From Ganaspis brasiliensis (lineage: Eukaryota; Arthropoda; Insecta; Hymenoptera; Figitidae): a DNA stretch of 64,000 bases. Made by a program: the position numbers and the translations under genes. Under the pieces are notes generated by a model. It saw only the letters and a list, made by a program, of their open reading frames with translations, did not search any database and was not told the origin of the DNA. Positions within the stretch are counted from its first letter, which is position 1. Each line of letters opens with the position of its first letter. Location of the stretch: assembly GCA_037103525.1 (NCBI GenBank), contig JAZKLR010000453.1:744001-808000 (forward strand). Direction: 5' to 3'. This document shows, piece after piece, positions 1 to 11,189 of the stretch.

Positions 1-142
1 ACTTTTATGCATAAATTATTATATAATATTTGTTTTTTCCAATACTCTTTTGAAAAACAGACAATATTCATACTAATTGTATACTGAATAAATGATTGAC
101 AGTTACGAATTTACAATAAAATTTTTCTAATTTCCTATCAAG

Positions 143-371
143 ATTTACTGAGAAATATCGGAAACTGAATGCAGAAAACAAGTTTAATGAACGAATTTCT
201 AGACAGTGTACAAAATTTCGAGGACCGATTCTGTCAAATAAAGATTATTCATTGCCTTTAGAAACTTTTCCACTTAACAATTTTAATCAACAGTTTAAAA
301 TCAGTCTTCCTAATCAATTGAAAAGCAATGATAAACTAAATGAATGGAAAAATATTAAATGCAATTTGGAG
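143..371 (+). CDS. Internal exon of the C76-like two-domain protein gene (first exon in window)
   Basis: Open frame of 76 codons with a pyrimidine-rich acceptor ending in AG at 141-142 and a strong donor GTAAGA from 372. The first base completes a codon begun in an exon outside the window, so the gene starts upstream. The translation (FTEKYRKLNAENKFNE at the start, WKNIKCNLE at the end) has no motif I recognise. The exon ends in phase 0, which matches the next exon at 5634 if that one follows the AG at 5632-5633. It has no ATG of its own and is supported only by codon-like composition, splice sites and phase. It forms residues 1-76 of the part of the protein visible here. Confidence 0.6.
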
Positions 372-664
372 GTAAGATATAATGATTATATGAACATTTA
401 TTAACCAATATAAGTCATAAGTTCTCGTCTATAAACTTTGGCATAGTCCCGACTAAGCCTAGGCTGATTTCGTCTTTCTCGACTTATCTGAAAAAATCAA
501 GTTAAATATATGCTTATAGTCAAATACGAAAAAATTTAAAGTTATTTTATTGTGACAAAAATAGGGAAGTCTTAGCAGGAAAGTAACAAAGATAAAAAGT
601 AACAAGGCTTTTAACATTTTAACTACACCGATCAAATATATTCTTCTTTTGAGCGTATTTCTCC

Positions 665-1041
665 TACAATATGGTATCAAAATTCCATCCTCTCATATTC
701 AGTAGAAATCTGCTTGTTTTAAGAAGAATATACTTAATTTGACAGGAATTATTCTTCAATTAAGTAAAATATTCTTTATTTGAGAGGAATATTTTTTTCA
801 TTTCAGAGGAATATTCTTCATTTGAGAGGAATACTTTTAATCTTAGAGGATTTGTTCTTGATACAATTTTTAAGAGGATCCTCTGCAATGAAGAGTATCT
901 TCTCAAATGAAGAATATTTCTCTCAAACAAAGAATATTTCTCTTAATTGAAGAATAATTCCTGTCAAATTAAGTATATTCCTTTTAAAACAAGCAAAATT
1001 CTACTTCATTTGAGAGGATGGAATTTTGATACCATATTGTA
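665..1041. mobile_element. Palindromic MITE, TA target (family with TACAATATGGTATC ends)
   Basis: A 377-bp hairpin. The left end TACAATATGGTATCAAAATT is the reverse complement of the right end, and pairing extends inward through the GAGAGGAAT/ATTCCTCTC stretches. Both ends carry TA, as expected for a Tc1/mariner-type TA duplication. No coding capacity. Confidence 0.75.
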
Positions 1042-2229
1042 TTAATACTTGCAATAAATCTTAAAGATAAAACTTTTCATTCAACGTTAACAATTTTTAA
1101 TAATAATTTTTAAACACGAAAGTGATTCAAGAGTCTTTTGTTGTGTAATCACAATAGAGTTTGAAGATAAAAATTCTCTTCAAAATTTATTTAAAGCAAA
1201 TTGTTTTTAAAAATTCATTGTAACATGTTAAAAAGTTTTGTTAAATAATTTCAGATGATATTTATCTTAATACTTAAAGATTTACTACCCGTGAGGAAAA
1301 ATTTTCTGGAAGTCTAATTTGTGGTCTGGCCCAAGCCATCTGCCATAAGGTTTGGGAGGAGATGCCCTAGAATTAAGTAATGATAAATTAGAAATTAAAA
1401 AAAATTATAAAAGCGAAATTAACAGTGAATTAAATCCAATAAAATAAAGAGTAAATTGCAATAAGAATGGTTCAAAATTACGAACATGGAATTGTGCAAG
1501 AGAATATAATAAAAAAATATCAAAATGTATATTATGAACTCATGAGCTATATTTTTAACACGTCAATTAATTTACAATAAAATCATCAATTTTAAAAATG
1601 ACACGAGTCGAACTCTTCTTTCAATAATGCTTCCGCGTCACCACGCACACAAACATAGACACTTAGTCAATAAAATATAACTTATTAAATATAACGGATT
1701 ACAATTATGAAAGAGATCAGATGATAATAATTCCCCCTCTAATGAGCGTCCTTATCAGGTCCACCTCCCGAAGTAGCCGAGCAATTATTCGTTTTTCTCC
1801 GAAAACTCTCTACTTTCCAAGAATCCAGTGGGTAGCCCAAGCTCAAAAACTTTCCACCCCTGGATCTAGGCAAGATATCTGCTTCTTTAAAGAAGAATCA
1901 CCCTGTTAATTTCCCGAACAGCACCGGAAGTTTTAGCAATATTAGCAAGGTTAAAGCAAGGTTAAAATCCCTTGCCTCTATCCTTGCCAATATTGCTGGA
2001 ACATCCGATGCTGTTCGGGTTATTTCTTTCGTTAGATAGCGAATGACAATAACAGAGACTATGGGTCGAGGTTTCGTCCTCCCTCTCACATTTTCAGCAT
2101 TCAGGTTTATTCACGATACTCATATTGAATCTATGGTAGCGCAGGTCCCTATGCCGAGTTAATACTTGAGTTCGGGTCCTAGCCTCTTTTCTGTTGAGTT
2201 TGCAGAATTCTGCTGCTCGTTTGAGATTA
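1042..2229. other. AT-rich intron, no gene seen
   Basis: Nothing codes here. At 1290-1370 there is a short stretch (TTTTCTGGAAGTCTAATTT...) that recurs in diverged form at 46310-46360, so it is part of a dispersed repeat. 1720-2100 is less AT-rich and may be more of the adjacent non-LTR remnant, but shows no recognisable motif. Confidence 0.4.
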
Positions 2230-3130
2230 ATACAGTTAACTAGTAGTAACATTTCCTGCTTGCAAGTACCATGACTGTTCTACTTCTTTTGACGCTCTGC
2301 AAGAAACCATTGTTTGTACAACAGCCAGCCTCGCGTTAGAAACATCTATAGGTGAATCAGGACCAATGTTATTGCTCTGACTACCCGCTTTCGCTAGCTT
2401 ATCCGACATCTCGTTGGCCTCAATTCCGTAGTGTTCGGGGACCCACATGCGGATGATGCAGTTTTTTCAGCTAAACGATTCAGTGCCTTGTGAGACTGTA
2501 TCTCGTAATCAGTTTCTCTGATGTACCTCCGTCCCAATCCATCATTTATTCTTAGTGTAGTTTTAGCCGCCTCCACTTTGATGGTAAGGTTTAAGGATTC
2601 CAGTCCTAAAAGCACACCCAGAGACATTATGGGTGTAGTATCCAACGCGCATCAAGATCATCCCTCTTACACTTTCAAGTTGGTTTATATATAGCCGACA
2701 ACGTTGCGACTCTGACCCGCAAGACAATAGATGCATATATTAGCGTAGGAATCAGAATTACCTTATGGATCTACTTTAGTGTATCAGTTTTTAAATCCTA
2801 GTTTCTCCCGATGGCCCATTCACATAGCTAATGGGCTGACGTGAATTTATAACGTAGGACTCCTATTGACGAAAATGTGACAATGTGACGAAAATGGGTC
2901 TCAAGAATTTCAAGGGCATAAATGTCCCTTTTTATTATTGAAGGCTTTTTCAATGTCTAGGAAGACCCCTATAACAAATCCCTTTTCCTCCAGCTGTCTA
3001 TTACAGCTCTAGTTAGCCAACGTCGGAAACCACGAGCATCAGTGGATTTGCTCCAATAGCTGCACTAATCCCTTCCTGTGTCTCTAGAGAGACAGCATCG
3101 AGGTAGGTTTGTTTCAGCCTTTTAGAGGTT
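2230..3130 (-). mobile_element. Decayed non-LTR retrotransposon (reverse transcriptase and RNase H remnants)
   Basis: Read on the minus strand from right to left. DSWRKRD followed, after a one-base frameshift, by VIGVFLDIEKAFNN (about 3010-2930) matches the RT core of Jockey/I/R1-type elements. A 'PTLIYASIV' segment around 2740 and TTPIMSLGVLLGLESLNL around 2630-2590 match the post-RT region. WVPEHYGIEANEMSDKLAKA near 2445-2390 is the C-terminal part of an RNase H domain, which points to an I/R1/Outcast-like clade with RNase H. Stops and frameshifts throughout show it is dead. It lies antisense in an intron of the C76-like gene. Confidence 0.8.
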
Positions 3131-3869
3131 ACTGGCACCCCATGGGCCCCGAGTCAGACCCTTTATTCCATTTGAAGTTCGTAGTTTCGATGTCAGCGGA
3201 CTGCCGGTCTCTGTGGAAAGGGATCCACTTAAGCCTTCGGGGTGTCAACAGACTCTTTTTCTCTGGCCTTATCAAGCCTTAGTTGTTTCTACCGTTTTTT
3301 TAGGAGCCGTATTGATGTCTTCTACACAGACACCTTTCAGCCTTCTCTTTCCCAGTTAACGGCATTTCTTATAAATTTCTGTTGCACGAAGTCCCTATAC
3401 TGAGAATGTCCAAATTATCTGGATTTAGTTCAGTCCAAGATGCCCAAAATCGCCAAATAACGGGAGTCGATAAGTAACGGGAAGAACTCAAACAGGTAGT
3501 CTAGGGATTGTGACCGAGGGACAAGCACCTAGTAGACCCTCAGCTCCCTCTCCATGCCAAAGTGACACCACGAGAGGGTGATTTACATTTTCAGTATTCA
3601 TAACAATTAAGAAAATATATCGAACGCTTATTTGAGATTACTTGGTGCATCACGCAGTTTAATGGTACAGAGGCAACACATTAGACTACATCATGAATTT
3701 TTGCAAAAATAGTCTTTTACGGTAAGTAAATTAGCTTTCTAGGTTGGATAGTACCAACGGGGGGTATACCAATTTTTATTTTACTCCATATTTAGATAAT
3801 ACAATTTATATTTCCTATAATAAGAAACATCTTGTTCGCATCTATTCATGAAGTTTTGACAAATATATA
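3131..3869. other. Intronic sequence without gene
   Basis: The stretch to about 3560 is less AT-rich and may be the 5' continuation of the non-LTR element. I see no protein motif or repeat partner in the window. Confidence 0.3.
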
Positions 3870-4960
3870 TTGTAACGAGTGTTCTCGTTCTTGACTGGAT
3901 AAATAAATTAATTGAACTTTGAAACTTTATTCTCACTTAGGGTAGTGTGACAACCAAATGGCGGTTCCGGACGTCTATCCGACCCTTTTGAAACACAACG
4001 ATAATCTGTCAGCTACGATATTCCAGCTGACAGGCAACCTGTGAAGACCGTTTTTTTTTATTCGGGACGACCTCCTGGTTGTCCCGGGAGCCAAGTGGAC
4101 ACTTGCACCCAGACTTCATGACCTGAAAAGTTATAAGACGAACAATGGCGATACCCGCCTGACCCGCGTGACTCTAATTTTGAAACCCCGTTCGCAGAAG
4201 GAGAACGTTCGAAGAGAGAAAGTGTTTTAATTAATGAAACTAAATAAATAAAACAGTTTACGTTTAAAACTAACTTTAATTAAATAAGAAAAAGTGCAAA
4301 GCGCCATACACTGACTATCCTACCTTCGGCACAGCTCTACCGGAGGACGTGTCGAACACGGCAGTTTCCGCTGGACCCGCACCCGAGAATGCACGTAGGA
4401 ACTAATCTCGTAGTTGGTCGATCAACTCCTTCCAGTCTTCCATCAGGAACTCGTTTTTCTCTCGGGGCAGCCATCGTAAGTCGACCAAAACCCTCATCAG
4501 GTCCTGGTGCTGCGATAATAAACACTGAACAAAGGAATACGGCTTGTTTACAGTCCAGCTGTCGGCACACACTAAAGCAAGAAACGCACCCAGTGTCCGT
4601 GGTTTCTTGACTTGCCCGAATGTTTCAGCAATTTTGTTGTATGTTCACGAGATCCTAGCCATGTTCCAAGCGCGCGGCTTCCAAGAGTTGTCTGCGAGGC
4701 CGGTGCAAACTTTAATCTCCGTGTCTCAACGCCTTCGGGATCTTTCAAATTAACCTCGAATACATTGAGTTCACAATTTTAGGTTATGGAGTAACCTAAA
4801 AATAATACAATATTCTATGTGGATTTTTCATTGCGGTGGAGTATGTGTCGAAAGCCGGGTTTTTTATGAATCGCGACGCGAGAATTTAGTACCGTTTAGG
4901 TTTGGCTTCGTGGATGCCCAGGTAAGCCGTTTACATTACGATTGGTTTACCCAAATCCCC
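3870..4960. other. Higher-GC intronic block, probably a retroelement remnant
   Basis: This block contrasts in composition with the AT-rich intron on both sides. It begins near TGTAACGAGTGTTCTCG, has an AATAAA about 30 bases on, and a GTGTGACAACC that resembles LTR-retroelement leader sequence. No second LTR was seen. The open minus-strand segment at 4405-4644 lies within it. Confidence 0.3.
4405..4644 (-). pseudogene. Decayed coding segment of unknown origin (80 open codons)
   Basis: Minus-strand frame open from just after a TGA (4647-4645) to TAG at 4404-4402. It contains AETFGQVKKPRTLGAFLALV and, further on, WLPREKNEFLMEDWKELIDQ, an amphipathic, protein-like sequence. The surrounding 3.9-4.95 kb block is much less AT-rich than the intron around it and includes a possible LTR-like stretch (TGTAACGAGTG... 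from about 3872). A retroelement gag remnant or a fragment of a host gene are both possible. It lies inside an intron of the C76-like gene, on the opposite strand. Confidence 0.35.
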
Positions 4961-5633
4961 GGTACAATATATATATATTTTTCAAAATAATAATAAACAA
5001 CATACAACAGTGCTACATTCCTCTTTTTATCATATATTATCTAATTTGATCATGGTCTTCAAGAACAAGCAAATGTACCTTAAATCATATGTTTTCACTC
5101 CTGTACAAACCAACCCGAGGTAGTGCGCCAGCTAACCTCAGGACAAGGCTGGTTACCGCTCTTTCAATTGCTCCAAATAAACTGTTTTAAAACAAAAAAT
5201 AAGAAATGTTTCATAACCGCTTTTTTTAAGTCAAAGCTGAAATGCCATGACGGTTTTGTCTGTTTTATTGCATTTTGAGTTTACAAAAATAAACGATTGT
5301 TAATAAATATAATTTTTGACACTTGTTTGTAGACACAAAACTAATATTTTTTATTGCACGCAAAAAACAAACATAAATGACAGTATTTAAAAAAGTATTT
5401 TATTTCGTATTGTGATTTGAAACTAAAGTCATATGGGACTTCTGTTCCGTGTCTGAAAAGAAACTAAACTTGCCTTCGACTTCCATTTTACGTTTTATAC
5501 AAAATTAAAATAGTTGACTTTCGTTTTAATTGATTAGTTTAATTTTTGCAAATGTACAGATATCAGTAACATTTCAGTGACATCATTTCTCTACAGACTC
5601 TAAATGAAAACAAATTGTTTATCTTTAAAATAG

Positions 5634-5992
5634 ATGAATACATTGCACTACTCATCAACACGAAGAATCTTTGAAACCGAGACCCTTATCAGTGATAATT
5701 ATGATCAGCGTGAATTAGGATATGCACGAATTCCAACTTATTGTCCAAAACGTATGAAGTATTCACTGGTTGATAGAGCTGTTGGTGAAAATTCGGGATT
5801 GGTTAACGGAGATTATTTAATGTTTGAGTTGATTTCGGCAAAAGGAAAAAAAATTGTGCATACAGATGCATGTCTTAGAGGACTTAAAGGAATGTCTCTT
5901 TTAGAATTGTCACCTACAAGAGAAAGAGAAAAAACTTGGAAATTTTGCTTTTATCAAGCTATCACTGTATTATTAACTAAAACACAATTGAG
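5634..5992 (+). CDS. Exon 2 (in window) of the C76-like two-domain protein gene
   Basis: 119 codons plus 2 bases, residues 77-195 of the visible protein. The exon begins directly after an acceptor-like ...aaaatag. The ATG at 5634 could be a start, but phase 0 on both sides favours an internal exon joined to 143-371. The donor is TTGAG|GTAAAA, and the leftover AG joins the G at 11459 to make Arg. Near its end lies TREREKTWKFCFYQAITVL, which aligns with RGKQSYACYVICAGMM in the second half of the protein. That is the position of the Q..C box of papain-fold cysteine proteases, and I infer the start of domain A here. Cellular role unknown. Confidence 0.7.
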
Positions 5993-6695
5993 GTAAAATT
6001 TTAAAAGTTTGTTTTAAATTTTTATAAGAATTGTTACTTTCGAGATGCGTGGTAAAGAGATTAGATTTGCTATATGCCAAAGTAGTGTCTTTTTTCTAAA
6101 TCAGGCTTGTTCCTAAAGAAAAAAAGTGAGAAAAGTACGAAAAACGCCGAGGTCCACCAAAAGATCACGCGTGAAGAAAACAATACTACCTAAAGGCTTC
6201 TACATGGCTATCAAAAGGCTACCTCAAGGCTCGTTCATGGCTCGCTCAGGTCACATATAATGCGCAATAACTGAACAAAAACAATAGTTAAATAAAAGAC
6301 TCATTAAGCTAACCAAATTACTCTAATTTATTAAATCAAATCATAATTATTATAACTAAGCTACGACTAACCAGTTTCCAGAGTGGAAAATATGGAACAG
6401 CGCAAACTAAGATTTGAAATTTTAACCACAAATTGACATATTTATAACTGAACACTGACTCGAATTTAAAGTTTATTTGTCGGAGATATGACTCCACCAA
6501 AATGAAAAAGTCATTATTGAATGAGCTCACCTGGTAGGGCACAATGGCTACGAATGGAGTACCGTCAATATGGTCAGAATCTCCTCTGGCGCAACAAACC
6601 GCGAACACAATCGTCCCAAGTCTTAAGTTACGCCAGAAATTAACGCGATTACGAAGCAACTGCGAACGTAATCTCTGTCGCGCGGCGAGGTGGTG

Positions 6696-6899
6696 CACTG
6701 AGAAAATATGCCTCTAGGCAATTTATAGGTTAAGGGACTCTGAACAAAACACACAAGATCACAACCAAACTTCAAGGTTAACAGTAGCATTTAATCTGCT
6801 AATAATAAACAAAGAGCTTGGCAGGTGCTATATCAACAACCTCTTTCTGCGAAATTTAATCAAAAATTGGTTATATTTAGTCAACTTATTTTCGCAGTG
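6696..6899. mobile_element. CACTG-type MITE (copy 1 of a 200-bp family)
   Basis: Ends CACTGAGAAAATATGCC and CTTATTTTCGCAGTG. It is flanked by TGGTG on both sides (6691-6695 and 6900-6904), of which at least TG is the duplication. A second copy is at 25898-26104 and shares the internal GCAGGTGCTATATCAACAAC. It is inserted in copy A of the dispersed repeat. Confidence 0.75.
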
Positions 6900-7017
6900 T
6901 GGTGTAGTCTTCCCACCCCTGTATATCAGCTGTCTGCTTTACTGTTCTGACAGGTGGTAAACAACCACTATCATCATGGTCTTCCGGTCCTGGCATTCTG
7001 GTAAGGTAGGTAACGTA

Positions 7018-8431
7018 AAGGCCGTTCTACATGGGTGCCAAACTCAGCGTTGCGGCGACTTGTCGCCCTCCCACCATAGGTACCTTGTCGCCTGAATTTG
7101 AGGATAGTGCGTAAGGGGAAATTCAGGAACTGGTCATCTGTCAAATTTGCAGTGCCGGCAAGCGCATATTTTTTTTTCTTGGTAGTCATAATAATTAATA
7201 TTATTAATATATAGTGTAGCATAGTATATATAGGTATATAGTAATACTAATAATTAATAACATTATTATAAATATTTTTAAAATTTAGATAATTTTTTTT
7301 ATTTTATTCTTGATATTATATTAATTATTTTAACTAAAAATAACAATAAATAATTCCAGAATATTATTTTTTTTTTATGAATGATACATTTAAAAGAAAA
7401 ACATTCATCAAGTTTAATCCTCACTTTTGATTAAATCGATGATTTTATTAAATTTAAGCAATTTTTCTTCTTTTAATTTTCTAAATTCATTAATAATTAA
7501 TTTTTCGTGTCCTATAAGGGTTGTGTCATTTATTAAAACGTTTTCTTTATCGTCGTCAATATATACATCATTATCAGCCTCGTCAATATCGAGAAAGATT
7601 TTTTTTCCGGGAAAAAAGGGGTTTAGATGTAATTATATTTGTTTCAGATATATTCAGATATATTGTATAGATATAATCAGATACATTTCAGATCTAATGA
7701 TATATGATTTAATCTATTCAGATATAATCAGATATAATAAATTATTGAACATGTATATATTTAAATATAATTAGATCTACTATAATATCTGTCTATATCT
7801 AGATAGATATCACCTGATGTGATGTCTGATCTAAATAGATATATTTAGATATTAGATGTAGTTTTATTTATATTTAACCTTGCCCACACTTATTGACGAT
7901 GAAGAAAACGTTTTAATAAATGACACAACCCTTATAGGATACGAAAAATGAGTTATTAATGAATTTAGAAAATTAAAAGAAAAAAAATTACTTAAATTTA
8001 AGAAAATCATCGATTTAATCAAAAGTGAGGATTAAACTTGATGAATGTTTTTTTTTTTAAATGTATCATTCATAAAATAAAATAATTTTCTAGAATTATT
8101 TATTGTTATTTTTAATTAAAATAATTAATATAATATCAAGAATAAAATAAAAAAAATTATTTAAATTTAAAAAATAATAATAATAACGTTAATAATTATT
8201 ATTATTACTATATACATATATATACTATGCTACACTATATATTAATAATATTAATTATTATGACTACCAAAAAAAAAAATATGCGCTTGCCGGCACTGCA
8301 AACTTTGACAGATGACCAGTTCCTAAATTTCCCCTTACGCGCTATCCTCAAATTCAGGCGACAAGGTACCTATGGTGGGAGGGCGACAAATCGCCGCAAC
8401 GCTGAGTTTGGCACCCATGTAGAACGGCCTT
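7018..8431. mobile_element. Foldback element with arms of about 540 bp
   Basis: The outer ends AAGGCCGTTCTACATGGGTG (7018) and its reverse complement (to 8431) continue as arms to about 7560 and from about 7889. The loop of about 330 bp is rich in AGATAT-type repeats. The small open frames in each arm, reading outward, match only because of the inverted repeat; they diverge by frameshift around the poly-A tract, so I do not call them genes. Target duplication not certain. Superfamily unassigned. Confidence 0.7.
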
Positions 8432-8730
8432 AAGATAGGTGTCTTTGACAAAACAATATAACAACTCCGGTTTGACAAGTTTGCAGGTAACAATAATCAA
8501 TTATTGAATAATTGAAATTAATTGAAAACTATTAAAATTCAACATTAAGTAAACATAAAATTAAGATTTTAACAAAAACTAAAGAAATTATTATTCAACA
8601 TTAAATTGAATAAGAAAATGAAAAATAAATTAAATCAAAACTTTGTTTAATTTCAAAATGCAAGCTCAAAATAATAAAGGTACAAGTCGTCGTTTACCTC
8701 GTCACAGTACATACACAATAGTGTGCATGT

Positions 8731-8870
8731 GCATATATTTGTTGGCTAGGACACTAGTACACATGTATTGGCGCGTTAAAACGATATTGTGCATGTATTT
8801 ATGCGCTTGATAATTAGTGAGCATATATTTGTTGGCTAAGACACTGGTGTGCATACATTTGCGCGCTCGA
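8731..8870. repeat. Two-copy tandem repeat, period 90 bp
   Basis: GCATATATTTGTTGGCTA starts at 8731 and again at 8821, followed in each copy by GACACT and a CATG/CATA-rich, GCGCG-containing segment. A small local duplication. Confidence 0.6.
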
Positions 8871-9262
8871 AATAAGGTAGCCTTATGGGAACTTTTAGGT
8901 AGCTTTGTGGGAGCCAAGTTTTCTTCATGCGGGATGCGTGGAAAAAGAGTAGTAGTGGAAACTCAAAGCAAAGGAGAAAAAAACTTTGCCTCGTCTAGTT
9001 AGTTGAACAAACTATCAATTTATAAGATTTGCTCAGTGCTTTAAATAATCGGTGACAATCTTTTAATAAAAACGGTCATTCACTGAAAATAAATCGTGTA
9101 TAAAATGTGTGAATTACCTAGAGAACTGTTTTAGTTTTATATATTAATGCAAGGAAGTGCTTGAAATTAGTAAAATTGAATAAATGCTATGACATTGAAA
9201 AAACCCGGTACATTGATGGCCACTCTCCCCTATATTGTTTCATGTTCTATATTATTATACAC

Positions 9263-9365
9263 ATTCGATCATTAAGGTATTTCTTTTGCATTTATCCTTA
9301 AAAAAATCAATTTTCTATGGATTTTCCTTAAATTGTGAGAAGACGTTATTTTATATGTGCTATGA
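9263..9365. repeat. Inverted partner of 11340-11430
   Basis: Contains TTCTATGGATTTTCCTTAAA and AATTGTGAGAAGACGTTATT. The reverse complement recurs, slightly diverged, at 11340-11430 just upstream of the large exon at 11459. This could be two copies of one short element in opposite orientation. Confidence 0.55.
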
Positions 9366-9477
9366 CGCATTTTTCCAAATTATGTTTGATGTTTAATGTT
9401 TCTTAATTAAATTATTATATTTAATTAAAAACAATTAAACAATATAAAAATAAAACCCTGACGCCAAGCTATTTTAA

Positions 9478-9548
9478 CCCCTTGACTGTGGATGACGTAT
9501 ATACACGTCATAAACCCATGTATTTTCAATTTCTCCACAGTCAATGGG
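9478..9548. mobile_element. 71-bp piggyBac-like MITE at TTAA
   Basis: CCCCTTGACTGTGGA at the left and TCCACAGTCAATGGG at the right (one mismatch), flanked on both sides by TTAA (9474-9477, 9549-9552). The TTAA duplication and the CCC/GGG ends are typical of the piggyBac superfamily. Confidence 0.7.
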
Positions 9549-9735
9549 TTAATGAAAAATAACTAAACAAAAATAATAGTAAAATAAAAGACTAATTAAA
9601 CTAATCAAATGATTCTAATCTTTAATTAAAATATAACAAAGACACGACTAACTAATAATCCGGAGAGTGGGGAGTAAGGAGCAGCACAGACTAACACTCA
9701 AAATTTTTAACCACAAATTGACAATTTTTATTAAA

Positions 9736-9938
9736 TTAATTATTAATTATTAATATATTTTTATTGTTTATTTGTATAAATTGTTTTGTAAATTTCAAAA
9801 AGTTTTTGTTATAAATTTAATGTACAAAATTGTTAATAAATTTCTAGTTTCTGAAGAGGACAGTATAAACTGTCGAAACGTTAAAAAAAGTGGTTTTTAT
9901 TGACTTGGAGTGATTGATTAAGTCATCCTACTTATGAA
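9736..9938 (+). mobile_element. Truncated Penelope-like insertion with 13-bp target duplication
   Basis: Flanked by AATTTTTATTAAA at 9723-9735 and 9939-9951, a perfect 13-bp duplication. Copy A of the host repeat lacks this insert. Inside, at about 9856-9887, is CTGAAGAG, a self-complementary GACAGT...ACTGTC stem, then GAAAC. That is the layout of the hammerhead ribozyme core that Penelope-like elements carry in their terminal repeats. Stems I and III could not be completed by eye. Confidence 0.6.
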
Positions 9939-10117
9939 AATTTTTATTAAACTTTAAGCATCTTAACAATTACATGAAAATATAAAATAAGCGACCGCGT
10001 GGCACGGCCATTTACAAAAAGGACGCGCACTGAACACTGACTCGAATTTAAAGTTTATTCGGAGATCGACTCCATCAAATAAAAATAAAAAAGTTAATAA
10101 TGGAGTTCACCTGATAG

Positions 10118-10347
10118 CAGGGACGTAACTACAAATTTCGAGGCCCCCCCGCAAATTTTTTCAGGAGGCCCCTCCCCCCTCAATATTTTTTTAAATAGTG
10201 TATAAATAATTTCGGTCAATATTTTTTATTTTTAATTATTTTTTTAAAAAAATTTTTTTGCATTAGGGTTATTGGGCTCGAGGCCCCCCAGCAAGCCGAG
10301 GCCCCCCCCGCAATGCGGGGTTTCGCTGTATGGTAGTTACGTCCCTG
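10118..10347. mobile_element. hAT-type MITE with 8-bp target duplication
   Basis: 230 bp with 15-bp terminal inverted repeats CAGGGACGTAACTAC/GTAGTTACGTCCCTG. CCTGATAG is present on both sides (10110-10117 and 10348-10355). The related sequence near 6525 (CCTGGTAG followed by GG) shows the empty site. The 8-bp duplication and CAGGG ends indicate hAT. Near each end are runs of C/G (GGCCCCCCC). Confidence 0.88.
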
Positions 10348-11189
10348 CCTGATAGGGCTCAATGGCCACGAATAGAGCTCCGGCACTTATTTTGTTACAT
10401 TTTTATAAAGTTTTTAGGACTTTTTAATAAACAATACGACCAACCGGTAGAACACACCAGTTCAGAATACGACGCGACGACAGCGAGAATGCGTCGTCGA
10501 CAAGTCAATATTCGGCGATACATGCGCCGCCATGCCGCTCTCACGAATCACATTTAAAAAACGAGCGGCAATCGACCGAGAAACGTAAATCAGGTGTAGT
10601 GGATCATCTTCTAGTCCTGGCACTCTTGAGAAAACGGGAACGGGACTCACATCCTAACCTATGTGTCAGGACAATCCCACGACGATTCATTATGGCCGGT
10701 GTGAAAAACTCCACATCGGAGCAAGCAGTGTTCGTGCGTGTAAAATAAAAGTGCGAACCTTTAATGTTTATCGCACAAAATAACATTTGTCCGGTCAGAC
10801 AAGTTGGCAGGTAAAAACCGGAAGTTCAAATAATAATATTATCTAAGCAATTTAGTTAATTGAATACAAAATCAAAATAGAAACAAATCTTAATTTAACT
10901 AAATCTTAAATTTGCCAAGAATCAAAATAAATATAAATTGAAGTGAATTTTAAATATTTAATAAAATTAAATAACGTAAACTCAAAATAATAAATGGCAT
11001 AAATCGCCAAGTTTACATTAAGGCTGAACAATAGCCTGAAATTGATTCCAGACTGGTGTATAATAATTTATTTTATTGTGCGCGGTAACTTTTTACCACG
11101 TCACAATGCCTTCCCAGTGGGCACACATGTCCAAAAGACGTCTTAATGAAGTTTTTTGGTTTTTTTTGCTCACTGGGTTCTATCTGGTT

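Larger units (their letters stand above)
6240..8720. repeat. Dispersed repeat, copy A, interrupted by two insertions
   Basis: Begins about CACATATAATGCGCAATAAC, and its segments recur in the same order in copy B (9545-11100): AATAAAAGACTCATTAA, TTTTAACCACAAATTGAC, GAACACTGACTCGAATTTAA, TCCTGGCA, GACAAGTT-GCAGGTAA, and a terminal CGTCAC. Copy A is split by a CACTG element (6696-6899) and by a foldback element (7018-8431). The class of the host repeat is unknown; it shows no coding potential. Confidence 0.6.
9545..11100. repeat. Dispersed repeat, copy B, interrupted by two insertions
   Basis: Same ordered segments as copy A (see 6240). Interrupted by a Penelope-like fragment (9736-9938) and a hAT MITE (10118-10347); comparison with copy A shows both as insertions. 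It ends near CGTCAC at about 11100. Unknown class. Confidence 0.6.

Noticed and set aside
5634..5636. ATG at 5634 as the translation start of the C76-like gene
   Set aside because: It directly follows an acceptor-like AG, and the upstream exon 143-371 joins it in phase, so it is more likely an internal Met. RNA evidence could overturn this.
6974..8433. Similar 70-80 aa open frames in both arms of the foldback element
   Set aside because: Similarity is explained by the inverted repeat; the two reading frames shift relative to each other at the poly-A tract, and the left frame runs on into flanking DNA.
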